From positions 72,616 to 136,615 of the forward strand of contig DATJLU010000036.1 of NCBI GenBank assembly GCA_035509275.1: a DNA stretch of 64,000 nucleotides. The letters run 5' to 3'. Both the position numbers and the translations under genes were made by a program. The notes beneath the pieces are model-generated. The model saw only the letters and a list, made by a program, of their open reading frames with translations. It ran no database searches and was not told where the DNA came from. The stretch is from DAHUYF01 sp035509275. Lineage in GTDB: Bacteria > Pseudomonadota > Alphaproteobacteria > ATCC43930 > CGMCC-115725. Below, one piece after another: positions 42,572-49,768 of the stretch; the stretch's first letter is position 1, and each line of letters opens with the position of its first letter.

Positions 42572-42816
42572 GGTGCAGCATCCGAATTTGGGCTCGGTTG
42601 GGCGGGCGTCTTGATGCGATGGACGATCATCCCGTCGTAGAGGCGCCGCACCGTCGACGAGCCGTTGGTCGCGAAGACGAACGGCAGCACCCCATGCACA
42701 AAGCATGCAAACCCGGCGCCGATCATGCGCACGGAAAAGCCCCACGCCGAGCGCAAATGCTCGCCATAGGATTCGCCGACCGAAGCCGGATGCTCGGTGA
42801 ATGACAGGCGCGCCAT
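42568..42816 (-). CDS. DUF6356 family small membrane protein (82 aa)
   Basis: The product reads LSFTEHPASVGESYGEHLRS, then one amphipathic membrane segment (MIGAGFACFVHGVLPFVF) and GSSTVRRLYDGM, which I recognise as the DUF6356 pattern of small alphaproteobacterial membrane proteins. Function unknown. It is the first gene of the operon running to 37676 and is divergent from the Lrp regulator. Confidence 0.75.
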   Translation of the reverse strand: MARLSFTEHPASVGESYGEHLRSAWGFSVRMIGAGFACFVHGVLPFVFATNGSSTVRRLYDGMIVHRIKTPAQPSPNSDAAP

Positions 42817-42892
42817 CGGGCCCCCTCTCGCTCCGCCGCGTTGAGCCGCGGTTGTGACGCCGTTAAGCCTAGGCTCGGGCGCCCGGAATCGG

Positions 42893-42930
42893 CTTGCAAA
42901 ACTGTCGCGCTACCTGACAATTTGAGCAAG
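42893..42930. promoter_or_regulatory. Inverted repeat upstream of the Lrp gene, candidate operator
   Basis: CTTGCAAAACTGTC and GACAATTTGAGCAAG are near-perfect inverted arms in the 153-base divergent region between DUF6356 and the Lrp-type regulator. Lrp/AsnC regulators usually bind such sites and control their own gene and a divergent operon. Confidence 0.55.
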
Positions 42931-42969
42931 CGGATTCCACTTTTAGTGCAAATCGAGGCTTCGGATTGC

Positions 42970-43431
42970 ATGGATCGGATCGATGAGAGAATCCTGACCT
43001 GCCTGCAGGAAGACGCAACCATGCCGGTCGCGGAGATCGCCGAGCGTGCCGGGATTTCGCCCTCACCCTGTTGGCGCCGCATCCGCCGGCTTGAGGAAGA
43101 AGGCGTCATTCGGCGCCGGGTCGCGTTGCTCGATCCGATGAAGCTGCGGGTGGGCGTGACGGTGTTCGTCAGCATTCGAACCAGCCACCACAACACCGAG
43201 TGGGCCGAACATTTCTGCCGGGCCGTCAGTCAGATCCCCGAAGTCCTCGAATTTCATCGCATGAGCGGCAGCGTCGACTATCTCCTGCGCGTCGTCGTCC
43301 CGGATATCGCCGCTTATGACGGGGTCTATAAGCGGCTGATCAAGATTGCCGACCTGCTCGATGTCAGCTCCAGCTTCTCGATGGAGCAGATCAAATACAC
43401 GACGGCCCTGCCGACCAATTACGCGCCGTAA
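42970..43431 (+). CDS. Lrp/AsnC family transcriptional regulator
   Basis: From ATG 42970 the 153-aa product has the N-terminal helix-turn-helix (MDRIDERILTCLQEDATMPV, then SPSPCWRRIRRLEEEGVIRR) and a C-terminal RAM ligand-binding domain (VLEFHRMSGSVDYLLRVVVP). These octameric or dimeric regulators sense amino acids. It faces the DUF6356-to-thioesterase operon across an inverted repeat, so that operon is its likely target. Confidence 0.92.
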   Translation: MDRIDERILTCLQEDATMPVAEIAERAGISPSPCWRRIRRLEEEGVIRRRVALLDPMKLRVGVTVFVSIRTSHHNTEWAEHFCRAVSQIPEVLEFHRMSGSVDYLLRVVVPDIAAYDGVYKRLIKIADLLDVSSSFSMEQIKYTTALPTNYAP

Positions 43432-43767
43432 GCGCCCAGGCCCGGCCTGCCGACACACTTCTATATATTACCCGCAGCCGTCGGCAGCACGCTCCACCTA
43501 AGGCGCGCCTTCGGCACCGCACCATAGACCCTTCGCCGCCTGCCGTGCGGGCCGGCACCGAGCGTCAAAGCCTGCCCGTAAATTGTTCACCTGTCTTGGA
43601 ATTGGGCGGACCGACGAAGTCGCGATAGGGGATTCCCGCGAAAACTGCCGGAACCTGTCGTGGCACGAGCTTTGCTGCATCAGCGAAGGCCGCGTGATGC
43701 CGCACACGGCCGACCCGGTGCAATCCGCGGATGGCCCCTCTTCCGACATTTTCCTGAAGGCGAAGCA
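43432..43767. other. Intergenic region with sigma-54 promoter
   Basis: The 336 bases hold no credible gene. The region carries the sigma-54 element at 43661-43675 and about 80 bases of leader before the SBP start. Confidence 0.6.
43661..43675 (+). promoter_or_regulatory. Sigma-54 promoter of the amino acid ABC operon
   Basis: TGGCACGAGCTTTGC (next base T) matches TGGCACG-N4-TTGCW exactly with correct 10-base doublet spacing. Start of transcription is expected near 43687, about 80 bases before ATG 43768. An activator (NtrC-type) site would lie upstream; none was resolved by eye. Confidence 0.8.
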
Positions 43768-44646
43768 ATGAAAAGCAGCAGCAATCCGTCCGGCGCAACC
43801 GGTCGCCAGCGCCGCGGCGCGTGGCACGCCGGCCGCCGCTTGGCTCTTCTCCTGGCCGCGCTGGTCGCCCCTGGCGCGCTGGCTCCCGTGCATGCCGCGC
43901 CTTCGTCGCTGCTGCCTCCCGACGTGGCAAAGGCCGGCAAGATCACCTTCTGCAGCTTCGTCGACCTGCCGCCGGTCGAGTTCATGGACGCTTCCGAAAA
44001 GCCGGTCGGTTCCGACGTCGAGCTGGCGCAGGGCATCGCCAGCCGCCTCGGCGTCACCGCCGATTTCAACAACATGCCTTTCGCCGGGCTGATCCCGGCG
44101 CTGCTGGCCGGCCATTGCGACGCGATCATCTCGCAGCTCTTCATCAAGCCGCCGCGCGAGAAGGTGATCAATTTCATCCCCTACATGTATTCGCACGAGG
44201 TCATCCTGCTGAAGAAAGGGACGACGGGCATCGACTCGCTCGCCGACCTTTCCGGCAAGAAGGTCGCCGCGGTCACCGGCACGACGGCCACCAACCTCCT
44301 CGAGGACGAGAACGCCGAGCTCAAGACCGCAGGCAAGCCGCTGATCGACATGGTCATGTTCCCGGAAAGCACCCCGGCGCTGCAGCAGCTGCAATTCGGC
44401 CAGGTGACGGCCTATGGCGTCGCCTTCGAAGCGGCGGCCTATTACGCCCACAAGGAGCCCGAGCTCTTCGTCACCGGCGGCAAGCCCTATTACAAGATTC
44501 TGACCGGGATCGGCCTGCGCAAGGACGAGACCCAGCTGCAGCAGGCGATGGCGACGGCATTCGCCCAGATGCGCAAGGACGGCAGCTACCACCAGATCCT
44601 GGTCAAATGGGACATCGAGCAGGACGAGCTGCCGCAGGATCAGTAG
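43768..44646 (+). CDS. Polar amino acid ABC transporter substrate-binding protein (SBP family 3)
   Basis: The 292-aa product has a basic signal peptide (cleaved near APVHA-APSS) and the SBP_bac_3 fold: GKITFCSFVDLPPVEFMDA, VGSDVELAQGIASRLGVTAD, FAGLIPALLAGHCDAIISQL and LSGKKVAAVTGTTATNLLED. It binds an amino acid in the periplasm for the permease and ATPase that follow (gaps of 6 bases and a 4-base overlap). Confidence 0.92.
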   Translation: MKSSSNPSGATGRQRRGAWHAGRRLALLLAALVAPGALAPVHAAPSSLLPPDVAKAGKITFCSFVDLPPVEFMDASEKPVGSDVELAQGIASRLGVTADFNNMPFAGLIPALLAGHCDAIISQLFIKPPREKVINFIPYMYSHEVILLKKGTTGIDSLADLSGKKVAAVTGTTATNLLEDENAELKTAGKPLIDMVMFPESTPALQQLQFGQVTAYGVAFEAAAYYAHKEPELFVTGGKPYYKILTGIGLRKDETQLQQAMATAFAQMRKDGSYHQILVKWDIEQDELPQDQ

Positions 44647-44652
44647 GCCGCG

Positions 44653-45432
44653 ATGTCTTTCGACTGGTCATTCTTCTGGCATTACCTGCTCGAGCCGAGT
44701 TCCGTCTATCTGAACGGGCTTCTGCTGACCGTCGTCCTCAGCGTCGTCTCGCAGCTCTTCGGCACGGCGCTGGGACTGGCGGCGGCACTGGCGCGGCTCG
44801 CGACCTTCCGTCCGCTGCACATGGCGGCGCGGTTCTATATCTGGGTGATGCGCGGCACGCCGCTGCTGGTGCAGATCGTCTTCATCTATACCGGCCTCGC
44901 CGCCGCCAACATTCTGCGCTTCCATGATGTGCATCTCGGCTTCTTGCTCATCGCCGGCAACGTCCAGGCGGGCATCCTCGCGCTCAGCCTCAACGAGGGC
45001 GCCTATATGGCCGAGATCATCCGGGCCGGCATCGCCTCGGTCGATCACGGCCAAGCCGAGGCCGCAAGCTCGCTCGGCATGACGCGCGGGCTGCTGATGC
45101 GGCGCATCGTCCTGCCGCAGGCGCTGAGGCTGATCATCCCGCCGCTCGGCAATCAGTTCAACATCATGCTGAAGAACAGCACGCTGGTGAGCATCATCGG
45201 CGTGCCGGAGCTGCTGCTGATCACCGAGTCGATCAACTCGGCGACCTTCCGCACCTTCGAGCTCTATACGGTGGTCGGCCTCTACTTCCTTACCCTCACC
45301 ACGCTTTGGGGCTTGGCGCAGCGCGGCATCGAGGCGCGCTTTGCCGCTCCCTCGCCTGCGGGCGCTGGCGCCGTGGCTGGGCGCCCGCGTCGCTTCGCGC
45401 TCCGCAATCTAATCAATGCGGGATCGCCATGA
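44653..45432 (+). CDS. Polar amino acid ABC transporter permease
   Basis: The 259-aa inner-membrane protein has the HisM/GlnP layout: YLNGLLLTVVLSVVSQLFGT, VMRGTPLLVQIVFIYTG, then LNEGAYMAEIIRAGIASVDH with the EAA loop (EAASSLGMTRGLLMRRIVLP). No partner permease is present, so it probably works as a homodimer. Its stop overlaps the ATPase start. Confidence 0.93.
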   Translation: MSFDWSFFWHYLLEPSSVYLNGLLLTVVLSVVSQLFGTALGLAAALARLATFRPLHMAARFYIWVMRGTPLLVQIVFIYTGLAAANILRFHDVHLGFLLIAGNVQAGILALSLNEGAYMAEIIRAGIASVDHGQAEAASSLGMTRGLLMRRIVLPQALRLIIPPLGNQFNIMLKNSTLVSIIGVPELLLITESINSATFRTFELYTVVGLYFLTLTTLWGLAQRGIEARFAAPSPAGAGAVAGRPRRFALRNLINAGSP

Positions 45433-46265
45433 TGGGCAGCGTCGCCGAAAGCCCGGCCGCGGCCGCCATCGTCGCGCCCAAAGCCGCTGACGACGTTGTC
45501 GTCGAGGCGGTCGACGTCCACAAGTGGTTCGGCGCCAGCAAGGTGCTGGACGGCGTCTCTCTCTCGGTGCGCCGCGGCGAGACGGTGGTGATCATCGGCC
45601 CGTCGGGCTCGGGCAAAACCACCTTCGTGCGCTGCCTCAACCACCTCGAGACGATCCAGCAGGGCGTGATCCGCGTGAACGGGCATTTCATCGGCTATCG
45701 TCTGCGCAACGGCAAGATGGTGCCGGACCGCCCACGCAACATTGCGCGCCAGCGCCGCGATGTCGGCATGGTGTTCCAGCGCTTCAATCTGTTCGCCCAC
45801 ATGACCGCGCTCGAGAACATCATCGAGGCGCCGATCCGCGTGCGCCGCATCGCACGCGACGAGGCGGCGGCGACGGCGCGCGCGCTGCTCTCCCGGGTCG
45901 GGCTCGGCGGCCGCGAGAACGCCTATCCCGCCCAGCTCTCCGGCGGCCAGCAGCAGCGCGTCGCCATCGCTCGCGCACTCGCCATGCGCCCCGCCGTGAT
46001 GCTGTTCGACGAGCCGACCAGTGCGCTCGACCCGGAAATGGTGGGCGAGGTCCTGGCGGTGATCCGCGAGCTTGCACAAGACGGCATGACCATGATCGTG
46101 GTCACGCACGAGATGGACTTCGCCCGCGAGGTCGCCGATCGGGTGGTGGTGATGGACAAGGGCGCCATCATCGACAGCGGCACGCCGCACCACGTCTTCG
46201 TCGACTCCCGCCATCCGCGGCTGCGCGCTTTCCTGGCAAAGACCCGGTTCCAAGCGGCGTCGTAA
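45429..46265 (+). CDS. Polar amino acid ABC transporter ATPase
   Basis: The ATG at 45429 is coupled to the permease stop (ATGA); a second ATG follows at once. The 278-aa protein has Walker A GPSGSGKTTF, signature LSGGQQQR, Walker B VMLFDEPTSALD and switch His in VVTHEMDFA. A 20-residue Ala-rich N-terminal extension precedes the core. An insertion (VNGHFIGYRLRNGKMV) near residue 85 is typical of this amino-acid family. Confidence 0.93.
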   Translation: MMGSVAESPAAAAIVAPKAADDVVVEAVDVHKWFGASKVLDGVSLSVRRGETVVIIGPSGSGKTTFVRCLNHLETIQQGVIRVNGHFIGYRLRNGKMVPDRPRNIARQRRDVGMVFQRFNLFAHMTALENIIEAPIRVRRIARDEAAATARALLSRVGLGGRENAYPAQLSGGQQQRVAIARALAMRPAVMLFDEPTSALDPEMVGEVLAVIRELAQDGMTMIVVTHEMDFAREVADRVVVMDKGAIIDSGTPHHVFVDSRHPRLRAFLAKTRFQAAS

Positions 46266-46389
46266 GGCGCGCCCGCGCCGAGGTGAGAGCGAAAAGCGCC
46301 GCCTGCACGATCGACGACGACGCGCCGATCCCTAGACGAATCAAGGTCTTGTAGGTTCCAGGGACGTTGCTCCCGATCGGCAGACCCGG

Positions 46390-46404
46390 TGGCGCAGTTC
46401 TTGC
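46390..46404 (+). promoter_or_regulatory. Possible sigma-54 promoter of the amide-ligase cluster
   Basis: TGGCGCAGTTCTTGC (next base A) keeps the GG and TGC doublets at the right 10-base spacing but differs from consensus at two -24 positions. It lies 37 bases before the ATG at 46442. Weaker than the two exact matches. Confidence 0.4.
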
Positions 46405-46441
46405 ACCGATTGGGGCGGGAGCTCGGGAGGCATGATCGTCG

Positions 46442-49400
46442 ATGGCGATCCAGGTCGCGCTGACGCATAAGACCAATTACCGCTACGACCGCCTGGTCCG
46501 CTTGGGGCCGCAGACCATCCGGCTGCGGCCGGCGCCGCATTGCCGCACGCCGATCCTGAGCTACGCGCTCACCGTCGCGCCCAAGCGTCACTTCCTCAAT
46601 TGGCAACAGGACCCGCAATCGAACTATATCGCGCGCTATGTCTTCCCCGAGCCGACGACCGAATTCCGGATCGAGGTCGATCTCGTCGCCGAGCTGGCGG
46701 TCATCAATCCCTTCGACTTCTTCCTCGAGAAGGACGCCGAAACCTATCCCTTCGCTTACGAGCCGGCGCTCGCGCGCGAGCTGCGCCCCTATCTCGAGAC
46801 CGAGCCGGTCGGCGCTTTGCTCGCCGCGCTCTTCGCCGAGATCGATCGCCAGCGCATGGCCACCATCGATTTTCTGGTCAATCTCAACCGGCTGGTACAG
46901 AGGCGCATCGGCTATCTCATTCGCCTCGAGCCGGGAATCCAGAGCTGCGAGGAGACGCTGCGCCGCGGCAGCGGCTCCTGCCGCGACAGCGCTTGGTTGC
47001 TGGTTCAGCTCGCGCGCGGCCTCGGCTTCGCCGCGCGTTTCGTCTCGGGCTATCTCGTCCAGCTCACGCCCGACCAGCGGCCGCTCGACGGGCCCGCCGG
47101 TCCCGAGACGGACTTCATCGATCTGCACGCCTGGACGGAGCTCTATCTCCCCGGCGCCGGTTGGGTCGGGCTCGACCCGACCTCGGGCCTGTTCGCCGGC
47201 GAAGGCCACATACCGCTCGCCTGCACGCCCGATGCGACCAGCGCCGCGCCGGTAAGCGGCGGCGTCGATCCCTGCGAGGTGCGCTTCGACCATGAGATGA
47301 GCGTGGTCCGCATGCGCGAGCAGCCGCGGGTGACCAAGCCTTACGACCACGCGAGCTGGACGCGCATCGACACGCTCGGCCAAGCGGTGGATCGCGACCT
47401 CGCCGCGGGGGATGTGCGCCTCACCATGGGCGGCGAGCCGACGCTGGTGTCGATCGACGACATGGACGGCGCCGAATGGAACACCGCGGCGACCGGCCCC
47501 GCCAAGCGCCAGCGCGCGGCCGATCTGGTGGCGCGCCTCAAGGCGCGCTACGCGCCGGGCGGGCTGCTGCATTTCGGCCAGGGCAAATGGTATCCCGGCG
47601 AGAGCCTGCCGCGCTGGGCGCTCAGCATCTACTGGCGGCGCGACGGCGATGCGATCTGGGCCAATGGCGATTATCTCGCGCGCGAAGATCGCGATTACGG
47701 CTTCGGCCCGGCGGAGGCGGAGCGCTTCACCACCGCGCTGGCGCAGCGGCTCGGCATTGCCGCGCGCATGGTGCATCCGGCCTATGAGGATCCCTGGCAC
47801 TATTTGAAGCTCGAGAGCGCGCTGCCGCTCAACGCCGACCCCTTCGACAGCAAGCTCGAGGACGAGGAGGACCGCGCGCGGCTGGCGCAGGTCTTCGCGC
47901 GCGGCCTCGGCCAGCCGGTCGGCTATGTCCTGCCGATCAACCGCCGCCACGAGGCGAGCGGCCCGGTCTGGTTGTCGAGTCCCTGGCCGGTCCGCCAGGA
48001 GCGGCTGCTGCTCAGTCCCGGCGACAGCGCCATCGGCTATCGCCTGCCACTCGCCTCGCTCCCTTGGGTCGCGACCTCAGATTATCCGCAGATCATCGAG
48101 CGCGATCCCTTTGACGAAGCCCCGCCCTTGCCGCCGCATCCCGGGCGAGCCACACAGCGCGCCGAGATCAAGGGTCCGACAGAGCCGCTGCGGCGCCGCG
48201 ATCCCGCAACCATGGCGGCGCTCAACGCGGAGCCGCTGGAGCGTGGCCGCTCCGCGCCCTGGGTGGTGCGCACGGCGCTTTGCGTCGAGCCGCGCCGCGG
48301 AAGCCTCTATGTCTTCATGCCGCCGGTGGCGCTGCTCGAGGATTATCTCGAGCTCATCGCCAAGGTCGAAGAGACGGCGATCGACACCGCCTTGCCGGTG
48401 ATCATCGAAGGTTACCCGCCGCCGCGCGATTCGCGGCTCCTCAGCCTGTCGGTGACGCCCGATCCCGGCGTCATCGAGGTCAACATCCATCCCGCCGCCA
48501 GCTGGCGCGAGCTCGCGCGCCGCACCATCGACCTCTACGAAGATGCGCGGCAGAGCCGACTCGGCGCGGAAAAGTTCCTGCTCGACGGCCGTCATGTCGG
48601 CACCGGCGGCGGCAATCACATCACCGTCGGCGGTCCCACCGCCGCCGACAGCCCGTTTTTGCGCCGGCCGAGTCTGCTGCGCAGCCTCATCGCCTATTGG
48701 CAAAATCACCCCGCGCTCTCCTATCTCTTCTCGGGCTTGTTCATTGGTCCGACGAGTCAGGCGCCGCGAGTCGACGAAGCGCGCGACGAGGCGCTTTACG
48801 AGCTCGAGATCGCCTTCGCCGAAATCGACCGACTCGGCGATTCCGCTCCGCCTTGGATGATCGATCGCGCGCTGCGCCATACGCTGACCGACGTTACCGG
48901 CAACACGCATCGCGCGGAATTCTGCATCGACAAGCTCTATTCGCCGGACAGCGCCGCGGGCCGACTCGGCCTGGTCGAGATGCGCGGCTTCGAGATGTCG
49001 CCGCATGCCGAGATGAACCTTACGCAGCAACTGCTTGTTCGCGGCTTGATAGCCGGTTTTTGGCGCCAGCCTTACAGAAATCGCTTGGTGCGATGGGGTA
49101 CGGAGCTGCATGATCGCTTCATGTTGCCGTTTTTTGTCGAGCAGGATCTGCGGGACGTGATCGGCGACCTCGAGCGTCTCGGCTATGAGTTCGACGTCGA
49201 ATGGTTCCGGCCGCATCTGACCTTTCGCTTTCCCGTGCTCGGCAGCGTCACGCATCGCGGCATTCACCTGGAGCTGCGGCATGCCCTCGAGCCGTGGCAT
49301 GTGCTGGGCGAAGAGCCCGGCGCGGGCGGCACGGTGCGCTTCGTCGACAGCTCGGTGGAGCGGCTGCAGCTCCGCGTCAGCGGCATGGTCGGCGGCCGCC

Positions 49401-49768
49401 ACGCCGTGGCCTGCAATGGCTGGCTGGTGCCGCTGCATCCGACCGGAACCGAGGGCGAGTATGTCGCCGGGATTCGCTTCCGCGCCTGGCCGCTTCCCGC
49501 GGCGCTGCATCCGACGATTCCGGTGCACGCGCCGCTGATCTTCGACCTCTTCGATCGCTGGTCCGGCCGCTCGCTCGGCGGCTGCACCTACCATGTGAGT
49601 CATCCCGGAGGCCGCAATTTCGAAACGCGACCCGTCAACGCGCATGAGGCCGAAGGCCGACGACTCGCTCGCTTTCAGCCTTTTGGCCACACGCCTGGTC
49701 CGGCCGCGCCGCGCGACCCGGGCGCCAATCCCGATTTCCCCTTCACGCTCGATCTTCGCCGTGTCTGA
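46442..49768 (+). CDS. Transglutaminase-like plus DUF2126 (putative amidoligase) fusion protein, 1108 aa
   Basis: Residues 1-95 are the Transglut_N beta region, and about 160-290 the papain-like core with C180 (RGSGSCRDSAW), H229 (LHAWTEL) and D245 (GLDPTSG). The remaining 800 residues are DUF2126, an amidoligase/ATP-grasp-like domain with LTMGGEPTLVSIDDMDGAEW, RLKARYAPGGLLHFGQGKWY and TGGGNHITVGGPTAADSPFL. This architecture is known from conserved clusters with the ATP-grasp/alpha-E and second transglutaminase genes that follow, predicted to make and trim a peptide-like amide. It overlaps the next gene by 8 bases. Confidence 0.92.
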   Translation: MAIQVALTHKTNYRYDRLVRLGPQTIRLRPAPHCRTPILSYALTVAPKRHFLNWQQDPQSNYIARYVFPEPTTEFRIEVDLVAELAVINPFDFFLEKDAETYPFAYEPALARELRPYLETEPVGALLAALFAEIDRQRMATIDFLVNLNRLVQRRIGYLIRLEPGIQSCEETLRRGSGSCRDSAWLLVQLARGLGFAARFVSGYLVQLTPDQRPLDGPAGPETDFIDLHAWTELYLPGAGWVGLDPTSGLFAGEGHIPLACTPDATSAAPVSGGVDPCEVRFDHEMSVVRMREQPRVTKPYDHASWTRIDTLGQAVDRDLAAGDVRLTMGGEPTLVSIDDMDGAEWNTAATGPAKRQRAADLVARLKARYAPGGLLHFGQGKWYPGESLPRWALSIYWRRDGDAIWANGDYLAREDRDYGFGPAEAERFTTALAQRLGIAARMVHPAYEDPWHYLKLESALPLNADPFDSKLEDEEDRARLAQVFARGLGQPVGYVLPINRRHEASGPVWLSSPWPVRQERLLLSPGDSAIGYRLPLASLPWVATSDYPQIIERDPFDEAPPLPPHPGRATQRAEIKGPTEPLRRRDPATMAALNAEPLERGRSAPWVVRTALCVEPRRGSLYVFMPPVALLEDYLELIAKVEETAIDTALPVIIEGYPPPRDSRLLSLSVTPDPGVIEVNIHPAASWRELARRTIDLYEDARQSRLGAEKFLLDGRHVGTGGGNHITVGGPTAADSPFLRRPSLLRSLIAYWQNHPALSYLFSGLFIGPTSQAPRVDEARDEALYELEIAFAEIDRLGDSAPPWMIDRALRHTLTDVTGNTHRAEFCIDKLYSPDSAAGRLGLVEMRGFEMSPHAEMNLTQQLLVRGLIAGFWRQPYRNRLVRWGTELHDRFMLPFFVEQDLRDVIGDLERLGYEFDVEWFRPHLTFRFPVLGSVTHRGIHLELRHALEPWHVLGEEPGAGGTVRFVDSSVERLQLRVSGMVGGRHAVACNGWLVPLHPTGTEGEYVAGIRFRAWPLPAALHPTIPVHAPLIFDLFDRWSGRSLGGCTYHVSHPGGRNFETRPVNAHEAEGRRLARFQPFGHTPGPAAPRDPGANPDFPFTLDLRRV

